Shown here: positions 41,666 to 50,335 of the stretch, one piece after another
How the letters are laid out: every line of letters begins with the position of its first letter
How positions within the stretch are numbered: the first letter of the stretch is position 1
Assembly: GCA_019322895.1 (NCBI GenBank)
Contig: JAHWHZ010000001.1
Span: 558,001-622,000, forward strand
DNA: 64,000 nt
Reading direction: 5' to 3'
Source: Candidatus Woesearchaeota archaeon
GTDB lineage: Archaea; Nanobdellota; Nanobdellia; Woesearchaeales; ARS49
The notes under the pieces: model-generated
Seen by the model: the letters and a program-made list of their open reading frames with translations, nothing else
Told to the model about the DNA's origin: nothing
Databases searched by the model: none
Translations under genes and position numbers: made by a program

Positions 41666-42946
41666 TCATTTTTTGAGCTTGATTTTCTTGAATCCAGTGT
41701 ATTTGTGCAGTGCTTTAGGGATGTCTACAGAGCCGTCTTTGTTCTGGAAATTCTCCAGTATCGCCACCATTATTCTGGATGTTGCTATTGCAGTGTTATT
41801 CAAGGTATAAACAGGATATTTGTTCAGCTTGTTGTCAATTGCTTTCATTCCTAATCTTTTTGCCTGGTAGCCTGTGCAGTTGCTGCAGCTTCCTACTTCC
41901 TGGTATTTGCCTTGCTTTGGCATCCAGACTTCTATGTCTATTTGCTTTGATTTCAGCGGGCCCAGTTCTCCTGAGCACATCTCTAATACTTGATATGGCA
42001 GCTCCAGAAGTTTCATGAGTTCTTCTGAATTTTTAATCAATTCATTAAAATAAAGCATGTCATTTTTAGGCCTGCAGATGATTATCTGCTCAACCTTGTT
42101 GAACTGGTGCGTCCTGAAAAGACCGCGAGTATCAACGCCGTGACTTCCTATCTCTTTCCTGAAGCACATGCTATATCCTGCCAATTTTATAGGAAGTTCA
42201 TCTATAGGAATGTTTTCATTCATGTATTGGGTTATCAGGCTGTGCTCACTTGTTGCAATCAAGTACAAATCCTCGTTTTCTGTTTTATACATCACGTTCT
42301 GAAAATCTTCCATGTCAACAACACCTTCATATGCTTTTCTTCTTAACATAAGAGGCGGCTCAACATATGTGTAGCCTTTTTTCATCAAGAAATCAATGGC
42401 AAACCGAATCAATGCTTGGTTCAAGATGCCTAATTCATTCTTTAGATAATAAAATCCTGCTCCTGCAACTTTTGTTGATCTTTTAAAATCAGCAATGCCA
42501 AGGTCTTCAGCAAGCTCGCCATGCCCTTTCAGCTCAAAAGCAAACTTTTTTGGCTTGCCTACTTTCCTGATTACCTTGTTCTTGCTTTCATCTGCCCCTA
42601 TCGGCACAGAAGGATCAAGCATGTTTGGCAGGTCCATCAAGTAATGGTGTATGCCATATTCAATCTTTTTCAGCTTTTCATCAAGCTCTTTCAGCTTTTT
42701 AGGGATCTTTGAAGCTTCTTTTATCTCCTTGTCTGCTTTCTTGCCCTGCTTTTTCAGCTGGTTTATTTTTAAAGAAAGTTCGTTCCGCCTGGCTCTTAAG
42801 TCATCATTCTCTTTTTTAAGTTTTTTCCATTGCTTGTCTTTCTTAAGAAGATCGTCAACTAGCGGTATCAGTTCATTGTCATATCTTTTCTTGAGATTTT
42901 CTTTTACTAGCTTTGGCTTTTCTCTTACAAGGTTTATGTCAAACAT
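41666..42946 (-). CDS. serS: Seryl-tRNA synthetase
   Basis: A 426-residue class II synthetase. The N-terminal coiled-coil arm covers about residues 30-105. Motif 2 lies in SMCFRKEIGSHGVDTRGLFRTHQFNKVEQ, and motif 3 in NTAIATSRIMVAILEN. The segment TSEHSLI takes the place of the usual TAE-type loop. It is the bacterial/eukaryotic-like type, not the rare methanogen SerRS. Confidence 0.94.
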   Translation of the reverse strand: MFDINLVREKPKLVKENLKKRYDNELIPLVDDLLKKDKQWKKLKKENDDLRARRNELSLKINQLKKQGKKADKEIKEASKIPKKLKELDEKLKKIEYGIHHYLMDLPNMLDPSVPIGADESKNKVIRKVGKPKKFAFELKGHGELAEDLGIADFKRSTKVAGAGFYYLKNELGILNQALIRFAIDFLMKKGYTYVEPPLMLRRKAYEGVVDMEDFQNVMYKTENEDLYLIATSEHSLITQYMNENIPIDELPIKLAGYSMCFRKEIGSHGVDTRGLFRTHQFNKVEQIIICRPKNDMLYFNELIKNSEELMKLLELPYQVLEMCSGELGPLKSKQIDIEVWMPKQGKYQEVGSCSNCTGYQAKRLGMKAIDNKLNKYPVYTLNNTAIATSRIMVAILENFQNKDGSVDIPKALHKYTGFKKIKLKK

Positions 42947-43032
42947 ACGACTGAGTCAGAACTATTGATATATATACTTTTCTGTGTCATAAAGCTTTTA
43001 TATGCGACCCAACAACTTAGTGCGGGGATATT

Positions 43033-43314
43033 GTGGGCAGTGATAGATTAGAGCGTAAAACTAGACAGATTCTAAAGCAAGATAAATATGAGGAGTGTAT
43101 CAATACTTTGAGCACAGATGCTGAGAAAAATACTTTTATCTGCAGTATCGCGAACAAGGTGATTCGCGCAATTTGTGCTATTGATGTGAAAGACAGAGCT
43201 TCTTGTGTTCGTGCCTGTAATTATGTCTGGGCAGCGCCACCTGAAGAGATTCCAGAGCAAGACAAACCATATGTCATATCAAAATTGACTTATTGGCATA
43301 ATAAGCAGCGTTAA
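43033..43314 (+). CDS. Hypothetical small protein
   Basis: A 93-residue helical protein with four cysteines (C22, C37, C48, C58, near each other in sequence) and a C-terminus WAAPPEEIPEQDKPYV. The GTG start at 43033 is about 37 bases after TATA-like TTTTATATGC. It overlaps the convergent PIN-ATPase gene by 4 bases. No family recognised. Confidence 0.5.
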   Translation: MGSDRLERKTRQILKQDKYEECINTLSTDAEKNTFICSIANKVIRAICAIDVKDRASCVRACNYVWAAPPEEIPEQDKPYVISKLTYWHNKQR

Positions 43315-45140
43315 GTCAAGAATATCCTTATCTTCTCGCCGTATTTCTGCGCATTTGTTATTGCTTTTCCTATTGGATTGCTTTTCTTTATCTTTATTAT
43401 TCCTTTTTTGCCGATATTAAATGTGGCTAAGTAGTCTTTTTCAACATAGATGTCAACATCTTTTCCTTTCATTCTTTCTCCAAGATAGATTTCAATGTAT
43501 TTGCTGCTTATGTTTATTTCATGCCTTACTTCTTTTCCTTCTGGCTCTGCACCTGCCTCTTCTTCGCCAAGCTCCCGGATATCAAGCCCAATGCCCAGTT
43601 TTTTCTCCAGCCCCATTACATTTTTGCCTTCTTTTCCTATTATTCCTGCAATGTATTGCTTTGGCACGTGCACAATTGCCTTGTGCTCAGAAGGAATCTC
43701 TATCTTCATCTGGTCTGTGTATTTTTGCATTACTTTTTGCACTGCTTCTGCTGCAAGCTTTTTTGCTCCAGTCATCTTTTCAGAAGTTTCAGTCACTGGA
43801 ACCACCACAGTCTCTTCTCCGTATGAATAGATTTCTGCCATCGGCTGGTTGGTCTCAAAGTCAGAGATGACAATGACCGGCCTTGCAAGGTCTGCTTCTG
43901 TCATTCCAGAAGGCACTTTTACCATCATCTCTATTGCAAGAACTTTATTGATTTGCCCGTCTTTGATGAATACCAGTGTGTCAATTACGTGCGGGATGAC
44001 CCCCAACTCTAGTTTTCCGATGAATCTTTGTATTGCGTCCAATGGATTTGTTCCATGTATCACGCCGACCATTCCCACTCCTGCTAATCTTAAGTCAGAA
44101 TAAAGAAGAAAGTCTGGCGTGTTTCTCATCTCATCAAATATTGTGTAATCTGGCCTGGATAATAACAAGACATCATGCACCTCTTCTGGTGTTCCCCTGC
44201 TTATTGCCAGTTGTGTGATTGTGTCTGGCAAAACTAAATCCCTTGGAGCCTCGACTGTCTTGACTATTTTCTGTTGGTCTGCAAAGTATTCTGCAAGTGC
44301 CTGTGCAAAGGTTGTTTTTCCCTGTCCTGGCGCTCCTGCAATAAGTATTCCTTCTGCCTGCTCTGCAATTCTTTTCTGCATCTTCTCGCTTAGTCTATAA
44401 TCCGCTAATGTCAGTCTTTTGATTGGCTTTACTGCTGTGATTTCCCAGCCGTCTGAAAAAGGCGGCTTTGTGATGACTATCCTGTACGGCCCAAGCTGGA
44501 CTATTGTGCTTCCTTCTCTCTCTATCTCAAGAAAGCCGTCTGCCCTGGACCTTGCTTCCTCTATTATCTCTTGGCTAATATCTTTTATTTTCTCTGCAGT
44601 TAGTTTTGTCTTTGCTAATTGAACAAATTTCCATTGCCCAGGAACTCCTTTTTTTGCCATTGGCACAACATTCTCTCTTAAGTGCACGGACATTGTTGTT
44701 GGGTCAAAGTAGGATTCTAGTTTTATCTTTTTAATAGGCCCAATCTCCATCGGCACAAATATCACTGTCATTCCTTTTGCTTCACCCACTCTTGCCTGAA
44801 CCTTGTCTGATGTCAGCAATGCTGCGTCTTCATCCCAGGCCAATTTTCGTATCACTGCATCTATCTCGCCCATTCCTGCGTATCTTATTTCAGAAGCAGT
44901 CGGTCTCTGGCCTGTGATTTTTACTGTGACCTGTTTCTTTTTTGCAATGTCTTGTATCTTTTTCAGCTCGTCAAGGCCTATGAAGCCGGTTGATCTTCCT
45001 TCATTTGCCTGGTGCTCCAGCTCTGCAAAGACAGCCTCATGAAGAAGAAGCTCTTTTCCTTTAAGCTCTCCTTTTTCTATCTTCTGCCTCAGCATTCCTT
45101 CTATTATTACTGATGTGTCTGGAACTATTTTTTTTGTCAT
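43311..45140 (-). CDS. PIN-domain, VirB11-like ATPase and KH-domain protein
   Basis: A 609-residue three-part protein. The N-terminal PIN domain covers about 1-140 (VPDTSVIIEG, and acidic residues in EIDAVIRKL). A secretion-ATPase-like core has Walker A GAPGQGKTTFAQ near residue 268 and SRPDYTIFDEMR near 330. The C-terminal KH domain has VHVPKQYIAGIIGKEGKNV near 480. This architecture is a conserved archaeal family (COG1855). It suggests RNA binding and cleavage driven by a hexameric motor, role unproven. Its end overlaps UMP kinase translationally. Confidence 0.88.
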   Translation of the reverse strand: MTKKIVPDTSVIIEGMLRQKIEKGELKGKELLLHEAVFAELEHQANEGRSTGFIGLDELKKIQDIAKKKQVTVKITGQRPTASEIRYAGMGEIDAVIRKLAWDEDAALLTSDKVQARVGEAKGMTVIFVPMEIGPIKKIKLESYFDPTTMSVHLRENVVPMAKKGVPGQWKFVQLAKTKLTAEKIKDISQEIIEEARSRADGFLEIEREGSTIVQLGPYRIVITKPPFSDGWEITAVKPIKRLTLADYRLSEKMQKRIAEQAEGILIAGAPGQGKTTFAQALAEYFADQQKIVKTVEAPRDLVLPDTITQLAISRGTPEEVHDVLLLSRPDYTIFDEMRNTPDFLLYSDLRLAGVGMVGVIHGTNPLDAIQRFIGKLELGVIPHVIDTLVFIKDGQINKVLAIEMMVKVPSGMTEADLARPVIVISDFETNQPMAEIYSYGEETVVVPVTETSEKMTGAKKLAAEAVQKVMQKYTDQMKIEIPSEHKAIVHVPKQYIAGIIGKEGKNVMGLEKKLGIGLDIRELGEEEAGAEPEGKEVRHEINISSKYIEIYLGERMKGKDVDIYVEKDYLATFNIGKKGIIKIKKSNPIGKAITNAQKYGEKIRIFLT

Positions 45141-45823
45141 TTTTTAATCACGCTTCCGATGAATTTTTTCTTGTCAAGATAATTTTTTACCTGCATGAGC
45201 TTGTGGCCGTTCATCACAACCACTTCAAGCTTTAATTTCTCTGCTAATCTGCTTGCAACTGGGTCAAATGGCGTGTGCATGCCGTATTCAAATTTTTCTG
45301 GGATTATTTTCCTGTACTGCGCCCATGTCAGCTCTTTTAATGGCTTTGCAAATGTGTGTTTTTTAGGATCTTTGTTGTATACATAATCAATATTGGTGAG
45401 GTTTAATATTCTTTTGGTCTTGAATGTCTTTGCGAGCATCACAGCGTCATAGTCACTGCTGCTTCCTGGTTTGTATCCTGCTGCAACAACAATCGGTTTT
45501 GCGGTCTTTATTTTTTTGGTGGGATCTTTCATCACTTTAGCATATGCTTTTTCGCCGAATATTGTCTTTACTAAGTGTGCATTGAGCCGTGTGCAGTATA
45601 TGCCAAGCCAGTCTTTGTCATCTTTTGAGACTGTTTTTGCTATTTGGTCTGCTGCTTCTGCATATTCTCTTGCTGTCTTTCCCCCGCCTGTTGCGATTAT
45701 GAATTGGTATTTGTCAGTATAATCAAGGATTAACTTGCGGAACTCCTTCAAGAAACTTATGTCTATACTGTCTGGAACAATTATTGAGCCTCCAAGGCTT
45801 ATCACCAGTATTTCTTTTTTCAT
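45137..45823 (-). CDS. pyrH: Uridylate kinase, archaeal type
   Basis: Phosphorylates UMP to UDP. The 228-residue amino-acid-kinase-fold enzyme has ISLGGSIIVPD near residue 8, ATGGGKTAREY near 44, GYKPGSSSDYDAVMLAK near 115 and NLTNIDYVYNKDPKK near 140. A 4-base ATGA overlap joins it to the PIN-ATPase gene downstream. tRNA-Ser lies just upstream on the same strand. Confidence 0.92.
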   Translation of the reverse strand: MKKEILVISLGGSIIVPDSIDISFLKEFRKLILDYTDKYQFIIATGGGKTAREYAEAADQIAKTVSKDDKDWLGIYCTRLNAHLVKTIFGEKAYAKVMKDPTKKIKTAKPIVVAAGYKPGSSSDYDAVMLAKTFKTKRILNLTNIDYVYNKDPKKHTFAKPLKELTWAQYRKIIPEKFEYGMHTPFDPVASRLAEKLKLEVVVMNGHKLMQVKNYLDKKKFIGSVIKK

Positions 45824-45832
45824 GGTTTAAAA

Positions 45833-45996
45833 CGCCGCGGATGGGACTTTCAGAGAGGGATTGTCACTGCAGTCCCTCACATTTGAACCCATATATCCCG
45901 AAGGAAACTGGATTAGCAATCCAGCGCAATGTCCTGCGCAAGGACACCAGCGGAAACCGCAGGTTTCCAGCGCGTACCAGGTTATGCGACCGCGGC
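45833..45996 (-). tRNA. tRNA-Ser(GCT) with two introns
   Basis: Acceptor GCCGCGG (45996-45990) pairs with CCGCGGC (45840-45834). The anticodon stem CTGGA and TCCAG (45912-45908) surround loop TTGCTAA, anticodon GCT. The long variable arm has TTCC-TTCG-GGA. A first intron of 46 bases lies between the D-arm and the anticodon loop; its ends carry the direct repeat GCGCTGGA (45973-45966 and 45927-45920), so the exact joint is ambiguous. A second intron of about 35 bases (45880-45846) splits the T-arm after TTCAAAT, with CCCAT completing the stem. Removing both leaves 83 bases, normal for tRNA-Ser. Confidence 0.85.
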
Positions 45997-46050
45997 ATAC
46001 TGAATATGACTCGCCAGATATTTATAAATCTTCTCATTTAAAGAAGGAGT

Positions 46051-48534
46051 CTATTTCTTTTTGACTTTGAAGCCGTATTTTTCCAGTTCTATTTTGTCTT
46101 TTCTTCTTGACGGCTTGTGTGTCTTGCGCGGCATTGGAGTTTTGATAAAAGTGAGGTATGCTACTGCGCCGAATAATAGTGCTATTGCGAGTATGCCTGG
46201 CAAAAGCGCTTTTGTGCTAGGTCTGTACTGAAGTATTGTTTTTTCGCTCTCTGGTGTTTGTATTTCTGTGTTGATTTCAGGTAGTTTTAATGTGGCTTGC
46301 GGGTTTTCTTGCTCAGTTGATTTTTCTTGTTTTTCTTCTGTTTGATGGTTTTTTATTTCTGATTCCTGTTCTGTCTCTGGCAGTTTTTCTTGTATTTGCT
46401 CAACCAGTGTGTTTTCATATGCTCTTCTGGCGCTTCCTCCTCCGCCTCCTCCTGCTGCGCTGCGTGAACTTTTTGATTGTCCGAATATGCCGAACATGCT
46501 GAAGCTTGTCAGGTCTGCTTTTACATAATTTGCGGTGGTGTTTACTGTGCTTCCTGGCACCATTGTCCATCTGTTGTTATTGTATCTGTATATGCGCAGT
46601 GATGCTTCTTTCTTGATATTGTTTAAATCCGCAGCAGTATAGTATATTGTCAAATTCACAGATTGATTTGGCGCAAGATTTGTGTTATTTGTTATTTCTA
46701 TGAATTTGCCTATGCTTGCTTTTCCATATGGCGTAGTTCCTTGCATGCTGCCGTGTGTTATGTTAAAATGTCCTTTGTAATCAAAGCTGGTTCTTAATGT
46801 GTTTATTGTGGTGTTTAGTATCTGGTTTTTTGCTGCAGGCAGGTCTCCTTGTATTGTTATTTCTTTTGTATTTCCGATGAATATGTTGTTTGTTGCTGTA
46901 ATGTTGAAGCAGTTTACGAAACAGATTCCTTGTTTATTTTGTGTTATGTTGTTCCTGTTGAATATGTTGTAATTTGTGCTGTCCATATAGATTCCGTTTG
47001 TGTTGTTGTATATTTTGTTGTTTTTGATTGTGTTGTTGTGGCCTCCTGGTGATACAAAGCCGGCTATTAAGAAGGATTGGTTTTGAAGAAAAATTCCATA
47101 TGTGTTATTATATATTGTATTGTTTTCAGCAATAGAGTTATTTCCCAGAAGTGCAATCCCTACGTCGTTATTGTATACTGTGTTGTTGTATATTCTTGCC
47201 CTGTACTCTGGAATTATGGGAGGCTGCAGGTCTATTGTGGCTGCTATGATTCCATAGCCATATGTTGAAAGGTTCGTTCCTCCTGTGTGCCCGTATGCTA
47301 TGTTATTTCTTATTATCGTGTCATTTACGCCCATGCTAACTATTCCGCCAGGCCCAGGGCTGTTGCAGGTATTGTTCTCTACCAGGTTTCCGCTGCCTAT
47401 GTTGTATATGACCAGGTCTGCTGATGCACTGTTTTCAAAATAATTATTTTGTATTGTCCAGTTATACACGCCTTGCTGCCCTATCATGCCGAATCCTTGC
47501 GGGTATGGATCAGAGTGGTTATAGAAGCTGTTATTGTAGATCCATACATTTGTAGTGTTTCTTGCATCTATTCCTTCTCCGTTGTGTATGAATTTGTTGT
47601 TTGTTATGTTTGCATTTTTGAGATTGCGGATATATATTCCATATGACCTGTTGTAGTTTTGTATGGTGCATCCTGTTATTGAAATATTATCAAAACTATT
47701 CGCGCCTATTGCATGCAGCCCGTTTGCAGGATTATTGTTGTTTATTGTTGTGTTTTGGCACACTAATTTTATGTTGGATTTGTTGAATGTTACGCCTGCT
47801 ATCGCGCCGGTTATATTGTAAAATCCAGTGCAGAGATATGTGTTATTGTTGATAATTTGTCCGTAGTAGGGGGGTAAAATATTTGCATTGCTGTCATTGC
47901 AGTCTGCTATGTTTCTTTGGGGGCATTCAGTCAGGTCGCCTGCTGTGAAAAGTTCGAATACTGCATCTGATTTTCCTCCGTCTACTGCTGCTCCGTTCTC
48001 AAATAATTGTCCGCTTTTGTATGGGTCTCCTGATCTGTTGTATATCCAGCAATGGGGGTTTTTTCCTGCAGGAGGGCTTCCTACAGCTAGATAATATGTT
48101 TTTCCTCCTCCGACATTGAAATTTACTGATTTATAATGCCAGCCTCCGTTCGGGCCTTGGGGTATTTCATCGTGCGGTATATCGTATTGTGCAAGAAAGT
48201 CATTGGGCTTGTTAAGGTCTGCCCTTACCTGCACTGTTATGTTGTTTATGTTTGGAAAGCATCTGTTGAGTCTTACGCCGACTCTGACAATCGAAGCATC
48301 TTTTGCTGTTGAAAAGCTCTGTGCAAGAGTGTTGCTTGTATTCACTGTTTTGTTGATGCTGTAGTGGTTGCCTCCGTTCCTGTTTCCAGTTGCAGTTACA
48401 TATTCTGTTCCAAACCCGTCTCCGTCATTGTCAGTGCATGCAGCTTGTGCAGAATACAAAAATAAAAGAAATACAAGTATTGTTAAAAGACATACTCCTA
48501 TTTTTTTCTGCACAGTTTCCCCTCTTTTCTGCAA
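46051..48534 (-). CDS. Secreted beta-helix surface protein with PGF-pre-PGF domain
   Basis: An 827-residue exported protein. Signal peptide covers about 1-30. A calcium-type DNDGDGFG motif follows, then a jelly-roll-like region (about 50-200), then at least ten right-handed parallel beta-helix turns rich in NN and YN repeats (about 220-560). The PGF-pre-PGF domain, ending ADLTSFSMFGIFG, covers about 580-690. A low-complexity glycine and glutamate linker leads to one C-terminal transmembrane helix with a basic tail. Beta-helix proteins of this kind bind or cleave polysaccharide at the cell surface. Confidence 0.87.
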   Translation of the reverse strand: MQKRGETVQKKIGVCLLTILVFLLFLYSAQAACTDNDGDGFGTEYVTATGNRNGGNHYSINKTVNTSNTLAQSFSTAKDASIVRVGVRLNRCFPNINNITVQVRADLNKPNDFLAQYDIPHDEIPQGPNGGWHYKSVNFNVGGGKTYYLAVGSPPAGKNPHCWIYNRSGDPYKSGQLFENGAAVDGGKSDAVFELFTAGDLTECPQRNIADCNDSNANILPPYYGQIINNNTYLCTGFYNITGAIAGVTFNKSNIKLVCQNTTINNNNPANGLHAIGANSFDNISITGCTIQNYNRSYGIYIRNLKNANITNNKFIHNGEGIDARNTTNVWIYNNSFYNHSDPYPQGFGMIGQQGVYNWTIQNNYFENSASADLVIYNIGSGNLVENNTCNSPGPGGIVSMGVNDTIIRNNIAYGHTGGTNLSTYGYGIIAATIDLQPPIIPEYRARIYNNTVYNNDVGIALLGNNSIAENNTIYNNTYGIFLQNQSFLIAGFVSPGGHNNTIKNNKIYNNTNGIYMDSTNYNIFNRNNITQNKQGICFVNCFNITATNNIFIGNTKEITIQGDLPAAKNQILNTTINTLRTSFDYKGHFNITHGSMQGTTPYGKASIGKFIEITNNTNLAPNQSVNLTIYYTAADLNNIKKEASLRIYRYNNNRWTMVPGSTVNTTANYVKADLTSFSMFGIFGQSKSSRSAAGGGGGGSARRAYENTLVEQIQEKLPETEQESEIKNHQTEEKQEKSTEQENPQATLKLPEINTEIQTPESEKTILQYRPSTKALLPGILAIALLFGAVAYLTFIKTPMPRKTHKPSRRKDKIELEKYGFKVKKK

Positions 48535-48615
48535 TTCTTTAGTTCAGAATGTTTTATATATAAATCTTGTCATTAAAGTAAACTTTATAAATAAGCTAGA
48601 ATTCTTTAGCAACAC

Positions 48616-48690
48616 AGCGGGGTGGGGCAGTCAGGAGTGCCCGGAGGGCTCATAACCCTCAGGTCGGTGGTTCAAATCCACCCTCCGCTA
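48616..48690 (+). tRNA. Initiator tRNA-Met(CAT)
   Basis: Acceptor AGCGGGG pairs with CTCCGCT, and the first pair is A-U, as usual for initiators. The D-stem is GGGC/GCCC. The anticodon stem GAGGG/CCCTC with loop CTCATAA gives the three consecutive G-C pairs typical of initiators. The T-loop is TTCAAAT. No intron. A TATA element TTTATAAATA stands about 30 bases upstream. Confidence 0.93.
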
Positions 48691-48735
48691 TATTTTTCTC
48701 TTCTTTTTATTCTTAAAATTAGAAAAAGAAATTGA

Positions 48736-49098
48736 TTACTCGTAAGGCTTGTCCCAGCCAGTGTCTGTGTGCAGCTTGTGATGTATCTGTTCTTTTATGT
48801 CATTGAATGCCTTGTGAAGTGCTCTCGGCAGTTCAAAATCATGCGCTCTGCAGCTTTCTATTGCTTTGCCTGGAAAAGACACAAGAATGTGTATTGAGTA
48901 TTTCTTTTTTGTTCCTTCTTTTTTGTATGTCTTGACATGCACTTTCATGTCTGTCATGTTTTTCAGGTCTCTCTTGATTTTCTCATAATTCTCAGTAGTC
49001 AATCTCTGCACAGTTTCCTGCTCCATCGGCTCAAGGTCTTTCACACCGATGAACTGGATTATTTCATGCACTCCGAATTTAGGTATCTCTTTGGCCAT
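48736..49098 (-). CDS. HPF/RaiA-like small protein
   Basis: A 120-residue protein. The likely start is 49098 (ATG at MAKEIPKFG); the open frame runs further upstream over the RNase HII start. MKVHVKTYKKEGTKKKYSIHILVSF and an acidic-aromatic helix (HDFELPRALHKAFNDIKEQI) recall the beta-alpha layout of ribosome-hibernation factors (HPF/RaiA). That is a fold-level resemblance only. It is divergent from RNase HII. Confidence 0.5.
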   Translation of the reverse strand: MAKEIPKFGVHEIIQFIGVKDLEPMEQETVQRLTTENYEKIKRDLKNMTDMKVHVKTYKKEGTKKKYSIHILVSFPGKAIESCRAHDFELPRALHKAFNDIKEQIHHKLHTDTGWDKPYE

Positions 49099-49171
49099 AA
49101 TCTCTTGTTTTGTTTGCTTGTATTTATATTTTTTGCAAATATTTAAAAATACTAAGAATATCTTTGTATTC

Positions 49172-49828
49172 ATGGCACTATTGTGCGGTATTGAGGAAGC
49201 GGGGAGGGGGCCAGTGATAGGGCCATTAGTAATGTGCGGTGTATTAATCGAAGAAAAAGATGAAGCTAAATTAAAATCCATTGGCGCAAAAGATTCAAAA
49301 TTATTGACGCCTAAGACAAGAGAGCTTCTTTTTGATCAGATTAAAGGCATGATAAAGGATTACAAGATAATAATAATTCCGCCTGCAGAGATTGACAAGG
49401 TTCTGCTTTCAAAAGATTCTAATCTTAACTGGCTTGAGGCAGACACTTCTGCCAAGATAATCAATGCCTTGAAGCCAGACAAGGCTGTTCTTGACTGTCC
49501 CAGTCCGAACATCAAGGCTTACATAGCATATGTCAGGAAGAAATTAGACAACAAGAAGATAGTGCTTGTTGCAGAGCACAAGGCAGATGTCAAGTTTCCT
49601 GTTGTTTCTGCAGCCTCTATTATTGCAAAGGTGACAAGAGACAGAGAGATAGAAAAGATCAAGAAAAATATCGGCATTAATTGCGGTTCTGGCTATCCTT
49701 CTGACGAGATTACAAAAGAGTTCTTGAAAAAGCATTACAAAGATTTCCCAGATATTTTCAGGAAGACCTGGTCTTCTTACAAGCGCGTTGCTGGTGTAAA
49801 GAATCAGAAGAAGCTTGGGGAATTTTAA
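49172..49828 (+). CDS. rnhB: Ribonuclease HII
   Basis: Removes RNA from RNA-DNA hybrids. The 218-residue protein has GIEEAGRGPVIGP near residue 6, where the first active-site residue is Glu (E) instead of the usual Asp (normally GIDEAGRG). DSKLLTP, AVLDCPSPN and HKADVKFPVVSAASIIAKVTRD follow with the other catalytic acids. The start at 49172 sits about 28 bases after a TATA-like ATTTAAAAATAC, predicting a leaderless transcript. Confidence 0.9.
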   Translation: MALLCGIEEAGRGPVIGPLVMCGVLIEEKDEAKLKSIGAKDSKLLTPKTRELLFDQIKGMIKDYKIIIIPPAEIDKVLLSKDSNLNWLEADTSAKIINALKPDKAVLDCPSPNIKAYIAYVRKKLDNKKIVLVAEHKADVKFPVVSAASIIAKVTRDREIEKIKKNIGINCGSGYPSDEITKEFLKKHYKDFPDIFRKTWSSYKRVAGVKNQKKLGEF

Positions 49829-49921
49829 GTATGCAAGCAGAGCGCGCTGTGCGCTTTTTGACAAAAAGTTTATATAGTCAATTCATTTAAATTTGCTTAA
49901 TCATACTTAAGAGGTGATATG

Positions 49922-50269
49922 ATGGAGGAAAGAAAGCTCATGTTCATTGCATTGCTTTTTATTGCAGCTGTGAGCGTGGTAGGACTTGTCAGCATGATGA
50001 AAACAAGCAGCACAGGTCATGCCGCAGCATGGGGCAATGTGTATGCAGATTCATCAAGTTACAGGAATTGCTACTGCAATAATGGGGAATATGCTTATGC
50101 TTGGCCAAGAAATCCTTTCAGTGCAATATACGGCCGAGATGTCAGATTTATAGGCCAGCGTACTGAGAATCAGTGCATGCATGAGTGCCGCGAGGCAGGA
50201 TATACTGATTATTTCTGGGTAAATCCAGACGCTATACAGAATCCAGTTTGGCCAAGAAGGGACTGGTAA
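49922..50269 (+). CDS. Short membrane-anchored secreted protein, unknown function
   Basis: A 115-residue protein with one N-terminal membrane segment (about residues 7-25), then KTSSTGHAAAWG and a polar ectodomain with four cysteines (CYCN, CMHEC). It shares the anchor-TG-ectodomain layout of the proteins at 7255 and 10698. The ATG at 49922 is preferred over 49919 because of the spacing to GAGGTGAT. TATA TTTATATAG lies at about 49869. Confidence 0.62.
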   Translation: MEERKLMFIALLFIAAVSVVGLVSMMKTSSTGHAAAWGNVYADSSSYRNCYCNNGEYAYAWPRNPFSAIYGRDVRFIGQRTENQCMHECREAGYTDYFWVNPDAIQNPVWPRRDW

Positions 50270-50335
50270 TTTATTTTTTTCTTTTATAAACTAAGAGCGA
50301 AGCCTTTATATACTCCTGTATTCTAGCAAAATTAG

